Shown one piece after another: positions 41,198 to 49,791 of a stretch of DNA of 64,000 nucleotides. The notes below the pieces were generated by a model. It was not told where the DNA came from. It made no database searches and worked only from the letters and a program-made list of their open reading frames with translations. The DNA is from Thiofaba sp039822285 (lineage in GTDB: Bacteria; Pseudomonadota; Gammaproteobacteria; Halothiobacillales; Halothiobacillaceae). The stretch's first letter is position 1, and the number at the start of each line of letters is the position of its first letter. The stretch lies in contig NZ_JBAJEY010000003.1 in NCBI RefSeq assembly GCF_039822285.1, positions 62,001-126,000 on the forward strand. The letters run 5' to 3'. A program made the position numbers and the translations under genes.

Positions 41198-43567
41198 ATG
41201 CGCGCACTCAACATCAAGCTCTGGCGCGATCTGTGGCACATGCGCGGCCAGGTGCTGGCGATTGCGGCGGTGATCATGGGCGGGGTGGCGACGTTGGTGA
41301 TGTCGCTCTCGACCTACGACTCGCTGGTCGACACGCGGGACCGGTTTTATCGCGAATACCGCTTCGCCGAGGTATTCGCCCAGCTCAAGCGCGCGCCGGA
41401 GTCGCTGGCGGAGCGGCTGCGCGCCCTGCCCGGGGTGGAGCGGCTGGAGACGCGGGTGGTGGCTGGGGTGAAGCTGGAGGTCGAAGGTTTTTCCGACCCC
41501 ATCACCGGCCTGCTGCTGTCCGTGCCTGATGGCGACGAGCCGACGCTCAACGCCCTCCATCTCAAGCGCGGGCGCATGGTGCAACCCGGCAGCGAGGACG
41601 AGGTGGTGTTGTCCGACACCTTCGCCGACGCCCACGGCTTCGAGCCCGGCGACCGGCTGGCCGCCATCATTCAGGGCAAGCGCAAGGTGCTGACCGTGGT
41701 CGGTGTGGCGGTGTCACCGGAGTACGTCTACCAGATCGCCCCGGGCGCCATCTTCCCGGACTTCAAGCGCTACGGCGTGCTGTGGATGGGACGCCACGCC
41801 CTGGCCGCCGCATACGACATGAACGGCGCCTTCAACAACCTGGCGCTGACGCTCTCCCCGGGGGCGCGGGCGCAGGAGGTGATCGACCGCCTTGATGCGG
41901 TGCTCGCTGCCTACGGCGGCACCGGGGCTTATGCGCGCAAGGACCAGTTCTCGAACCGATTCCTTGGCGAGGAGCTGAACCAGCTGAGGACCACCGCCAC
42001 CGTGTTCCCGGCCATCTTCCTTGGCGTGGCGGCCTTCCTGCTCAACGTGGTGCTGGGGCGCCTCATCAGCCTGCAGCGCGAGCAGATCGCGATTCTCAAG
42101 GCCTTCGGCTACACCCACCCTGCCATCGGCTGGCACTACGTGAAGCTGGTGCTGCTGATCACCCTGCTCGGCGTGACGGCGGGGACCGCCCTGGGCGCCT
42201 GGTTCGGCCAGGGGCTCGCCCAGGTCTATCAGGAAACGACCTTCCGCTTCCCCTACCTGGATTACCGCCTGAACCCCGCGATCGTGCTCTTTGCCCTGTT
42301 CGTCGGTGCGGCCGCCGCCATCAGCGGCACGCTGTTCGCGGTGTTCCGGGCCACGCGCCTGACGCCGGCGCAGGGGATGTTGCCGGAGACCCCGGCGATC
42401 TACCGCGCCACGGCCTTGGAAAGGCTGGGGTTCTCCCGCTGGATGGGCGCACCCTCGCGCATGATCCTGCGGCATATCGAGCGCCGCCCGGTGAAGTCCC
42501 TCCTCACCGTGGTCGGTCTGGCCTTCGCCTGCGCACTGATGATGGTGGGCAACTACCAGAAGGATGCGATCGACTTCATGGTGGACATCCAGTTCCGCCA
42601 GGCCGCGCGTGAGGACCTGGCGCTGACCTTCATCGACCCCACCAGCGGCCGCGCGCTGCACGAGCTGGAAGCGCTGCCGGGGGTGACGCATGTGGAGGGG
42701 TTCCGGGACGTGCCGGCCATCCTGCGGTTCCAGAACCACCAGTATCGTTCCGCGGTGTACGGCATCCAGCCCGAGGGGGTGCTGCACCGCTCGCTCAATC
42801 GCAAGCTCGAGCCGGTCGAGGTTCCTCCCGGCGGCATCGTGCTGACCGACCATCTGGCCTCCCGCATCCTGCACGTGAGGCCCGGCGACATGCTCACGGT
42901 GGAGGTGCTGGAGGGCGACCGCAAGGTGCTGGAGGTGCCGGTGCTCGGCATCACCCGCCAGTTCCTCGGCGTGTCGGCCTACATGCAGCAGGACTCCCTC
43001 AACGCCCTGCTGCGGGAAGGGCCGGTGGTGAGTGGCGCGTATCTCGCCATCGAACCGGGGTTCGAGCACGAGGTCTACGCCCGCCTGCACGAGCGCCCCC
43101 GCGTGCTGGGCATGGTGGCCAATGCCTCGGCAGTCAAGAGCTTCTACGCCACCATCGGCGAATTCGTGCTGTTCTACACCATGGTCTCTACCCTGCTTGC
43201 TGGCGCCATCGGTTTCGGGGTGGTGTACAACAGCGCGACCATCGCCCTCTCCGAGCGCAGCCGCGAACTGGCCTCCTTGCGCGTGCTCGGCTTCACCCGT
43301 GGCGAGATCGCCTACATCCTGCTCGGCGAGCTGGCCGTGCTGACGCTCGCGGCCATCCCGGTCGGGATGCTGCTCGGGGTGGGGCTGGTCGGTATCCTGG
43401 TGCTGGCCTTCACCAACGATCTCTACCGCCTGCCGCTGCTGCTGACACCGAGCAACTACGCCCTGGGGGCAAGCGTCGTGATCGTCTCGGCGCTGCTGTC
43501 GGGCTGGATCCTGTGGCACAAGCTCGGCAGGCTGGACCTTGTGGCGGTGTTGAAGACACGCGAATGA
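41198..43567 (+). CDS. ABC exporter permease with two FtsX domains
   Basis: A 789-residue integral membrane protein. An N-terminal membrane helix (about residues 15-38) is followed by a large periplasmic domain. The first FtsX core spans about 265-400 (FPAIFLGVAAFLLNVVLGRL, TLLGVTAGTALGAWFG). A second unit begins near 430 with another helix and periplasmic domain, and its FtsX core is at about 650-780 (LLAGAIGFGVVYNSATIALS, SLRVLGFTRGEIAYILLGEL). The duplicated layout indicates that one chain may act as the whole permease or form a dimer. It pairs with the preceding ATPase. Confidence 0.88.
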   Translation: MRALNIKLWRDLWHMRGQVLAIAAVIMGGVATLVMSLSTYDSLVDTRDRFYREYRFAEVFAQLKRAPESLAERLRALPGVERLETRVVAGVKLEVEGFSDPITGLLLSVPDGDEPTLNALHLKRGRMVQPGSEDEVVLSDTFADAHGFEPGDRLAAIIQGKRKVLTVVGVAVSPEYVYQIAPGAIFPDFKRYGVLWMGRHALAAAYDMNGAFNNLALTLSPGARAQEVIDRLDAVLAAYGGTGAYARKDQFSNRFLGEELNQLRTTATVFPAIFLGVAAFLLNVVLGRLISLQREQIAILKAFGYTHPAIGWHYVKLVLLITLLGVTAGTALGAWFGQGLAQVYQETTFRFPYLDYRLNPAIVLFALFVGAAAAISGTLFAVFRATRLTPAQGMLPETPAIYRATALERLGFSRWMGAPSRMILRHIERRPVKSLLTVVGLAFACALMMVGNYQKDAIDFMVDIQFRQAAREDLALTFIDPTSGRALHELEALPGVTHVEGFRDVPAILRFQNHQYRSAVYGIQPEGVLHRSLNRKLEPVEVPPGGIVLTDHLASRILHVRPGDMLTVEVLEGDRKVLEVPVLGITRQFLGVSAYMQQDSLNALLREGPVVSGAYLAIEPGFEHEVYARLHERPRVLGMVANASAVKSFYATIGEFVLFYTMVSTLLAGAIGFGVVYNSATIALSERSRELASLRVLGFTRGEIAYILLGELAVLTLAAIPVGMLLGVGLVGILVLAFTNDLYRLPLLLTPSNYALGASVVIVSALLSGWILWHKLGRLDLVAVLKTRE

Positions 43568-43612
43568 TGCATAGCCCATACTCTTTCCGAAGCTCCTGAG
43601 TCCGAACGATCC

Positions 43613-44806
43613 ATGCAACTTCGCTCACGCCTCGGCATCATCCTCATCACCCTCGCCGTCGCCGGCGGGCTGGCCTTCGGCTTCATGCCCCGCCCTATCC
43701 CGGTGGAACTTGCGAGCGCCGTTCGCGGACCGCTCAAGGTCACGGTGGAGGAGGAAGGCAAGACCCGGGTGATGGAGCGCTACGTCATCGTAGCGCCCAT
43801 GAGCGGCTATGCCCGGCGCATCACCTGGAAGGTGGGCGATGCGGTGCGTGCCGGCGAGGAACTCGTGGTGATCGAGCCCGCACGCTCCGCCGCGCTGGAT
43901 CCGCGCTCCCGCGCCCAGGCCCTGGCCCAGGTGCAGGCCGCCGAGGCGAGGCTTGCCGCCGCGCACGAGAACGCCCGCGCTGCCGCCGCCCAGGCCGAAC
44001 TGGCCGGACAAACGCTTGCCCGCGTCGCCGGGCTGCGCAAGGACCAATTCGTCGCCCAGCAGGACCTCGACCGCGCCCGGACGGAGCAGGACCGAGCCCG
44101 TGCGGCGAAACTCGCGGCGGAGCATGCCGTGAACGTGGCCCGTTTCGAGCTGGAGACGGCGCGCGTCACCCTGGAGCAGACCGAGCGGCTGCAGGCCGGC
44201 GGACCGGCAGAAACACTCTCCGTGCGCGCCCCCGTCGGGGCCCGTGTACTGAAGGTTGCGCGCGAGAGCGAGGGCCCGGTGCAGGCCGGTCAGACGCTGC
44301 TCGAAATCGGCGACCCGCAGGCGCTCGAGGTCGAGGTCGAGGTCCTCTCCACCCAGGCGGTGAGGATCGCGCCCGGCACCCGGGTGCTGTTCGACCGCTG
44401 GGGCGGGGAGAGCACGCTCGAAGGCGTGGTGCGCGTGGTCGAGCCCTTCGGCTACACCAAGGTCTCGGCGCTCGGCGTGGAGGAGCAGCGGGTGCGCGTC
44501 ATCGCGGACTTCGTCTCGCCGCGCGAGCAGTGGCAGAGGCTCGGCGACGGCTACCGGGTCGAGGCCCGCTTTGTGGTCTGGGCGGGAGACGACGTGCTCC
44601 AGATCCCCGCCAGCGCCCTCTTCCGCCGCAACGGCGGCTGGGCGGTCTTCGTCGTACAGGATGGCCGCGCCCGGCTCACCCCGGTGGAAATCGGGCAGCG
44701 AGCTGGCCTCACCGCCGAGGTCGTTTCGGGTCTCGCACCGGGTGAGCAGGTCATCAGCCATCCGGACGACACGATCCGCGACGGGGTCCGGGTCAGGCCA
44801 CGCTAG
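43613..44806 (+). CDS. HlyD-family periplasmic adaptor (membrane-fusion) protein
   Basis: A 397-residue adaptor linking the ABC permease to the outer membrane. It has one N-terminal membrane anchor (about residues 7-24). A lipoyl/barrel-sandwich half-motif (MSGYARRITWKVGDAVRAGE) and an Ala/Gln-rich coiled-coil hairpin (about 100-185) come next. The second lipoyl half (VRAPVGARVLKVARESEG), a beta-barrel and a membrane-proximal domain (LAPGEQVISHPDDTIRDG) complete it. No outer-membrane channel gene is adjacent, so it may use a TolC encoded elsewhere. Confidence 0.9.
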   Translation: MQLRSRLGIILITLAVAGGLAFGFMPRPIPVELASAVRGPLKVTVEEEGKTRVMERYVIVAPMSGYARRITWKVGDAVRAGEELVVIEPARSAALDPRSRAQALAQVQAAEARLAAAHENARAAAAQAELAGQTLARVAGLRKDQFVAQQDLDRARTEQDRARAAKLAAEHAVNVARFELETARVTLEQTERLQAGGPAETLSVRAPVGARVLKVARESEGPVQAGQTLLEIGDPQALEVEVEVLSTQAVRIAPGTRVLFDRWGGESTLEGVVRVVEPFGYTKVSALGVEEQRVRVIADFVSPREQWQRLGDGYRVEARFVVWAGDDVLQIPASALFRRNGGWAVFVVQDGRARLTPVEIGQRAGLTAEVVSGLAPGEQVISHPDDTIRDGVRVRPR

Positions 44807-44892
44807 GGGCGCGCAGGGCACAAGGACAGGGCCATCGAATGAACCTGTTTCATCGTTCTGAGCGCCTGCGCAGGAACGACGCCCTTGCCGCC

Positions 44893-45050
44893 GATTGAGG
44901 TGTTGATCATCGGCCCGGGGGCGGGCCTCCTACGGGCTGGGTAAGGTTGTGGGAGCGGCGCCCCGCCGCGATTGAGGTGCTGATTCATCGGCCCGGGGGC
45001 GGGCCTCCTACGGGCTAGGTAAGGTTGTGGGAGCGGCGTGTCGCCGCGAT
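44893..45050. repeat. REP locus A: two tandem 77-78 bp REP pairs
   Basis: Two tandem copies (44893-44969 and 44970-45047) of a unit that holds two oppositely oriented REP-like elements: GTAGGAGGCCCGCCC... on the minus strand and GTGGGAGCGGCG... on the plus strand, each followed by GCCGCGAT or GGGCCGAT. This is the BIME arrangement known from Pseudomonas and enterics. With its flanks it fills the 305-bp gap between the HlyD gene and the tRNA genes, where no gene is seen. Confidence 0.8.
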
Positions 45051-45070
45051 CAACCGTACAGCCCCAATAG

Positions 45071-45106
45071 ACAAAGGGCCCAGGTCTTTCGACCTGGGCC
45101 CTTTGT
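45071..45106 (-). terminator. Terminator of the tRNA-Asn-tRNA-Arg transcript
   Basis: A perfect 16-bp stem (ACAAAGGGCCCAGGTC and its complement) with a GAAA tetraloop on the minus strand, 5 bp beyond the tRNA-Arg CCA. The descending arm ends CCCTTTGT and is followed by CTATT; the T-run is short, but stem strength and position are convincing. Confidence 0.85.
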
Positions 45107-45111
45107 GGGTA

Positions 45112-45188
45112 TGGCGCGCCCGGAAGGATTCGAACCTCCGACCCTCTGGTTCGTAGCCAGATACTCTATCCAACTGAGCTACGGGCGC
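45112..45188 (-). tRNA. tRNA-Arg (anticodon ACG)
   Basis: A 77-nt cloverleaf read on the minus strand: acceptor GCGCCCG pairs with CGGGCGC, D-arm AGCTCAGTTGGATAGAGT, anticodon loop CTACGAA, T-arm GGAGGTTCGAATCCTTCC, and an encoded CCA. The ACG anticodon should be edited to ICG and reads CGU, CGC and CGA. It lies 10 bp downstream of tRNA-Asn on the same strand. Confidence 0.96.
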
Positions 45189-45198
45189 TAAACTTTGC

Positions 45199-45273
45199 TG
45201 GCTCCCCCGGTTGGATTCGAACCAACGACCAACGGATTAACAGTCCGCTGCGCTACCGCTGCGCCACAGGGGA
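45199..45273 (-). tRNA. tRNA-Asn (anticodon GTT)
   Basis: A 75-nt cloverleaf on the minus strand: acceptor TCCCCTG pairs with CGGGGGA (one T-G wobble), D-arm GCGCAGCGGTAGCGC, anticodon loop CTGTTAA, T-arm GTTGGTTCGAATCCAAC, and an encoded CCA. It is the first gene after a perfect consensus promoter, co-transcribed with tRNA-Arg. Confidence 0.96.
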
Positions 45274-45294
45274 GTGGCTGTGTTGTGGGTGCGC

Positions 45295-45322
45295 ATTATA
45301 GAGGGTTTGCGCACCCTGTCAA
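45295..45322 (-). promoter_or_regulatory. Perfect consensus sigma-70 promoter for the tRNA pair
   Basis: On the minus strand TTGACA (45317-45322) and TATAAT (45295-45300), both exact consensus, are 16 bp apart. A GC-rich discriminator (GCGCAC) follows, typical of stringently controlled stable-RNA promoters. A 9-bp inverted repeat GGGTGCGCA / TGCGCACCC (45287-45295 and 45308-45316) overlaps the -10 and spacer and may serve as the aspartate aminotransferase terminator. Confidence 0.9.
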
Positions 45323-45329
45323 CGGCTTT

Positions 45330-46511
45330 TTATGCCAGCGCCCTGGCTATGCGGCGCATGGCCTCCTGAAGCTGCTCCATGGAGGTGGCGTAAGAGAGGC
45401 GCACGTGCCCCGGCGCGCCAAAGGCAGAGCCCGGAACGACTGCCACGCCTGCGTCGTACAAGAGCTTGTTGGACAGTTCGACGTCGTCCTTCAGGCCCAT
45501 GCGGGCGATGACGGCCTTCACGTCCGGGAAGCCGTAAAAGGCTCCCTGGCTCGGCAGACAGGACACGCCCGGCATGGCATTGAGCGCGGCCACGACAAAG
45601 TCGTGGCGGGCCTTGAACGCCTCGATCATGGGCTTGATGCAGTCATCCCCGCCATTGAGGGCCGCCTCGGCCGCCACCTGGGAGATGGAGGTGGGGTTGG
45701 AGGTGCTCTGCGACTGCACGTTGGCCATCGCGTTGATGAGCTTGACCGGGCCCGCGGCATAGCCAATGCGCCAGCCGGTCATGGCGTAGGCCTTCGATAC
45801 CCCATTGAGGACGATGGTGCGCTCATACAGGTCCGGGCAGGCCATGACGATGTTGCAGAACGGCTCCTCGGCCCAGAGGATCTTCTCGTACATGTCGTCC
45901 GTGGCGATCAGCACCTGCGGATGACGGCGCAGCACCTCGCCCAGCGCCTCCAGATCCTTGCGGGTGTAGGCCACGCCGGTGGGGTTGGAGGGGCTGTTGA
46001 GCACGAACAGCTTGGTACGCGGGGTGATGGCGGCCTCGAGCTGCTCGGGGGTCAGCTTGAAGCCCTGCGCCTGCTCGGCCTCCACGATGACCGGCTGGCC
46101 GTCGGCCAGAAGCACCATGTCCGGGTAGGACACCCAATACGGCGCGGGGATGATGACCTCATCGCCCTCATCCAAGAGGGCCATGACGAGGTTGTAGAAG
46201 CTCTGCTTGCCGCCCACCGAGACGAGGATCTGGTTGGGCGCGTAGCTCAGGCCGTTGTCGCGTTCGAGCTTGTCGATGATCGCCTTCTTCAGCGAGGGGA
46301 TGCCGTCCACCTGGGTGTAGCGGGTGAAGCCCTTGTTGATCGCCTCGATGGCAGCGTCACGAATGTGACGGGGGGTGTCAAAATCCGGCTCGCCGGTACC
46401 CAGGCTGATGATGTCGCGGCCCTCAAGCTTGAGCTTGGCCGCGAGGGCGGAGACGGCGAGCGTGGGCGAGGGTCGGACCCGTTGAACGCGATGCGACAGT
46501 TGGATGTCCAA
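45330..46511 (-). CDS. aspC: Aspartate/aromatic aminotransferase, class I (AspC-like)
   Basis: PLP-dependent transaminase of the fold-type I, class I-beta (thermophile-type) group, interconverting aspartate or glutamate and their keto acids. The 393-residue protein has GTGEPDFDTP near the N-terminus, NSPSNPTGVAYTR, DDMYEKILW, and the PLP lysine in NGVSKAYAMTGWRIGYAAG. The start is a TTG at 46511 with GAGG 8-9 nt upstream, giving MDIQLSHRVQRVRPSPTLAV, which matches the family start; an in-frame GTG at 46544 adds 11 residues. It is divergent from uvrB. Confidence 0.9.
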   Translation of the reverse strand: MDIQLSHRVQRVRPSPTLAVSALAAKLKLEGRDIISLGTGEPDFDTPRHIRDAAIEAINKGFTRYTQVDGIPSLKKAIIDKLERDNGLSYAPNQILVSVGGKQSFYNLVMALLDEGDEVIIPAPYWVSYPDMVLLADGQPVIVEAEQAQGFKLTPEQLEAAITPRTKLFVLNSPSNPTGVAYTRKDLEALGEVLRRHPQVLIATDDMYEKILWAEEPFCNIVMACPDLYERTIVLNGVSKAYAMTGWRIGYAAGPVKLINAMANVQSQSTSNPTSISQVAAEAALNGGDDCIKPMIEAFKARHDFVVAALNAMPGVSCLPSQGAFYGFPDVKAVIARMGLKDDVELSNKLLYDAGVAVVPGSAFGAPGHVRLSYATSMEQLQEAMRRIARALA

Positions 46512-46600
46512 GGAGCAGGCCTCAAGTTTTCGCAAAATCTTCACAGGATGGGCATGATGCCCGACAAAATTGCCCGCATTTTACCGCAAGCCAGCCCCGC

Positions 46601-48646
46601 ATGTCCGAAGCCAATGTATCAAAAGTGTTCCAACTCGAATCCGACTACGCCCCGGCAGGCGACCAACCAGAGGCCATCCGCCAGCTGGTGGAGGGCATCG
46701 AGGCAGGCCTCGCGGGCCAGACCCTGCTCGGGGTGACCGGCTCGGGCAAGACCTTCACCATCGCCAACGTGATCCAGCGGGTGCAGCGCCCCACCCTGAT
46801 CCTGGCGCACAACAAGACCCTCGCCGCGCAGCTCTACGGCGAGATGAAGGGCTTTTTCCCGCACAATGCAGTGGAGTATTTCGTCTCCTACTTCGACTAC
46901 TACCAGCCGGAGGCCTACGTCCCCGCCTCGGACACCTACATCGAGAAGGATTCATCGGTGAACGAGCACATCGAACAGATGCGCCTGTCCGCCACCAAGG
47001 CCCTGTTCGAGCGGCGGGATGTGATCATCGTCGCCACCGTGTCCTCCATCTACGGCCTGGGCGATCCCGAGGCCTATCTGAAGATGATCCTGCACCTCTC
47101 GAAGGGGGACCGCATCGACCAGCGCGCCATCCTGCGCCGCCTCTCCGACATGCAGTACACCCGCAACGATATCGACTTCCGCCGCGGAACCTTCCGCGTG
47201 CGCGGCGACGTCATCGACATCCACCCGGCGGAAAGTGACCGCGAAGCGGTCAGGGTGGAGCTGTTCGATGACGAGATTGAACAGATCACCCTGTTCGACC
47301 CGCTGACCGGCGAGGTGCTGCGCCGCCTGCCGCGCTACACGGTCTATCCCTCCACCCACTTCGTCACCCCCAAGGAGCGGATCGTCAAGGCGATGGAGCT
47401 GATCAAGGAGGAGCTGAAGGAACGTGTGGCCGAGCTGCGCGCCTCCGACCGGCTGGTGGAGGCGCAACGGCTGGAGCAGCGCACCCAGTACGACCTGGAG
47501 ATGATGGCGGAGCTTGGCTACTGCAATGGCATCGAGAACTACTCGCGCTACCTCTCCGGACGGGCCGCCGGCGAGCCGCCGCCCTGCCTCTACGACTACC
47601 TGCCGCCGGATGCCCTGCTGGTGATCGACGAGTCGCACGTGACCGTGCCGCAGCTCGGCGCCATGTACAAGGGGGACCGCTCACGCAAGGAAAACCTGGT
47701 CAACTACGGCTTCCGCCTGCCCTCCGCGCTGGACAACCGCCCGCTGCGCTTCGACGAGTTCGAGCGGATGATGCCGCAGACCATCTACATCTCCGCCACC
47801 CCCGCCGACTACGAGCTTGAACACAGCGGCCAGGTGGTCGAGCAGGTGGTGCGCCCGACCGGCCTGGTCGACCCGGTGCTGGAGGTGCGCCCGGTCGCCA
47901 CCCAGGTCGACGACGTACTCTCGGAGATCAACCTGCGCGCCGCCAAGGGCGAGCGGGTGCTGGTCACCACCCTCACGAAAAGGATGGCGGAAGACCTGAC
48001 CGAGTACCTGCACGAACACGGGGTGAAGGTGCGCTATCTGCACTCGGACATCGACACGGTGGAGCGGGTGGAGATCATCCGCGACCTGCGCCTCGGCACC
48101 TTCGACGTGCTGGTCGGCATCAACCTCTTGCGCGAGGGGCTGGACATCCCCGAGGTGTCCCTGGTGGCTATCCTCGACGCCGACAAGGAGGGCTTTTTGC
48201 GCTCCGAGCGCTCGCTGATCCAGACCATCGGCCGCGCCGCACGCAACGTGAACGGCAAGGCCATCCTCTACGCCGACACCATCACCGGCTCGATGCAGCG
48301 GGCCATCGAGGAGACCGAACGCCGCCGCGCCAAGCAGATCACCTTCAACCAGGTGCACGGCATCACCCCGCAAGGCATCCGCAAGAGTGTGGCGGACATC
48401 CTCGAAGCGGGCTACGACCGCATCCCCGGCGCGCGCCCCGGGGCCGGCAAGCGCAAGGTGGCCGAGCCCCAGGTGGCCTATCTTTCCCCGGAGATGGCCA
48501 CGAAAAAGATCGCCCAGCTGGAAAAGGCCATGTACACCGCCGCGCGCAACCTGGAATTCGAGGAGGCCGCGCGCCTGCGGGACGAAATCGCCGCCCTGCG
48601 CGAAGCCGCCTTCGGCTTCCCTGAGCCGAGCGCCATACCCGCGTAA
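46601..48646 (+). CDS. uvrB: Excinuclease ABC subunit B
   Basis: Damage-verifying helicase-like subunit of nucleotide excision repair. The 681-residue protein has Walker A GVTGSGKTFTIANV (about residue 46), the damage-probing beta-hairpin region VSYFDYYQPEAYVP, DESH in LVIDESHVTVPQLG, motif VI QTIGRAARNVNG, and a C-terminal UVR motif (QLEKAMYTAARNLEFEEAAR) for UvrC binding. Normal length. No uvrA or uvrC is in the window. Confidence 0.98.
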   Translation: MSEANVSKVFQLESDYAPAGDQPEAIRQLVEGIEAGLAGQTLLGVTGSGKTFTIANVIQRVQRPTLILAHNKTLAAQLYGEMKGFFPHNAVEYFVSYFDYYQPEAYVPASDTYIEKDSSVNEHIEQMRLSATKALFERRDVIIVATVSSIYGLGDPEAYLKMILHLSKGDRIDQRAILRRLSDMQYTRNDIDFRRGTFRVRGDVIDIHPAESDREAVRVELFDDEIEQITLFDPLTGEVLRRLPRYTVYPSTHFVTPKERIVKAMELIKEELKERVAELRASDRLVEAQRLEQRTQYDLEMMAELGYCNGIENYSRYLSGRAAGEPPPCLYDYLPPDALLVIDESHVTVPQLGAMYKGDRSRKENLVNYGFRLPSALDNRPLRFDEFERMMPQTIYISATPADYELEHSGQVVEQVVRPTGLVDPVLEVRPVATQVDDVLSEINLRAAKGERVLVTTLTKRMAEDLTEYLHEHGVKVRYLHSDIDTVERVEIIRDLRLGTFDVLVGINLLREGLDIPEVSLVAILDADKEGFLRSERSLIQTIGRAARNVNGKAILYADTITGSMQRAIEETERRRAKQITFNQVHGITPQGIRKSVADILEAGYDRIPGARPGAGKRKVAEPQVAYLSPEMATKKIAQLEKAMYTAARNLEFEEAARLRDEIAALREAAFGFPEPSAIPA

Positions 48647-48673
48647 GCGGGCTTGGGCCATGGATGGTTGTCT

Positions 48674-48851
48674 GTAGGAGGCCCGCCCCCGGGCCGATGA
48701 TCAACGCCTCAATCGGCGGCGGAGGCGCCGCTCTTCCACCCGTTTAATTTGACGGTGGGAGCCGCGTGCCGCGGCGATGAACCCCCGGTTATTCAGCCCC
48801 CGGGGCCATCTTCATCTGCCCCGTCGCGACGAGGGCTTCGCTCCTACAGCC
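48674..48851. repeat. REP locus B: four alternating REP elements
   Basis: Four REP-like units alternate in orientation: plus GTAGGAGGCCCGCCC (48674-48702), minus unit ending in CTTCCAC (48710-48739), plus GTGGGAGCCGCGTGCC (48755-48782), and minus unit ending CTCCTACAGCC (48823-48851). Each has the conserved GTRGGAG head, a GC palindrome and a CGAT/CGAC tail. The locus occupies most of the 269-bp gap between uvrB and the DUF2062 gene. Confidence 0.78.
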
Positions 48852-48915
48852 CCCGCGATTGCACACGTCATCGTGCAGGCGTATAAGAACCCGATCGTCT
48901 GAGCCGCCCTTGCCC

Positions 48916-49566
48916 ATGCCGAAGAAACTTTTCCGCCGCATCGCGCCCCATCCGGACACCCTGCGGGAGCACAAATTCCTCAATCGTTTCGCCCATCTGC
49001 TGCACGATCCGAATTTGTGGCACTTCAATCGCACCTCGGTGGCACGCGCCTTCGGCCTGGGACTCTTCGCCGCCTTTCTTCCCGTCCCGTTCCAGAGCCC
49101 GATCGCCGCGACCCTGGCGATCTGGCTACGAGGCAACCTGCCGCTGGCGGTGCTGATGGTCTTCCTCACCAATCCCCTGACCATGGTGCCGATCGAGTTG
49201 TCAGCCTATTGGCTGGGCCACCTGGTCGTACCGGGGGAATTCAAGGCCCTCCCCACCCCCTTCGAATGGAGCTGGGTGTGGGACAACCTGTCCTCCATTG
49301 GCCTGCCGCTCGTGGTCGGCCACCTCATGCTTTCCATGATCAGCGCCATCTTGGGCTATTACGGCATCCAGGGTTTCTGGCGCATCCACCTGCTCCTCCA
49401 CCTGAAGAAACGCAGGCAGCGGGTCTACCAGCCCGGCCTGCCACAGGCTGGCCTGAGCAGCGCTGTTGGGAACGGCGCTGGGACGCGAAGCGTCACCCGA
49501 AGGGTGGAATCCAGGAATGGATTCCGCCGCACCGCGACACCCCGACCGAAAGACCCCCAAGGCTGA
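48916..49566 (+). CDS. DUF2062 membrane protein
   Basis: A 216-residue inner-membrane protein. The DUF2062 core runs from FLNRFAHLLHDPNLWHFNRT through RAFGLGLFAAFLPVPFQSP and FLTNPLTMVPIELSAYWLGH, with three or four hydrophobic segments between about residues 45 and 160. Function is unknown. The last 45 residues (after RRQRVYQPGLPQAGLSS) are Arg/Gly/Ser-rich and look like read-through into a repeat, so the ancestral protein may have ended earlier. The ATG at 48916 is used in place of an upstream frame. Confidence 0.83.
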   Translation: MPKKLFRRIAPHPDTLREHKFLNRFAHLLHDPNLWHFNRTSVARAFGLGLFAAFLPVPFQSPIAATLAIWLRGNLPLAVLMVFLTNPLTMVPIELSAYWLGHLVVPGEFKALPTPFEWSWVWDNLSSIGLPLVVGHLMLSMISAILGYYGIQGFWRIHLLLHLKKRRQRVYQPGLPQAGLSSAVGNGAGTRSVTRRVESRNGFRRTATPRPKDPQG

Positions 49567-49791
49567 GTCGGGTCACCGCCCCCCCCACCAAGAAATGAAT
49601 TCCATGCCTCCATCATGGATTTCCATGGCAGGGCGAGGTCACGGCAGGCGTAAGATCACACTGTCCCGCCGCGCTTTCGGATGAAGTGCACGCCGGGGCC
49701 GGCATCACCACGCCGTATGGAACTGCAGCCGATGCCACGAGAAGGCTCGGCCCGTCCAAAGAACTCCGCCCGGAACCCCAAGGAGTCGCCC

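Noticed and set aside
44893..45050. Tandem 77-bp repeats as a CRISPR array
   Set aside because: Only two units, no constant-repeat/variable-spacer pattern, and the units contain inverted REP palindromes; no cas genes nearby.
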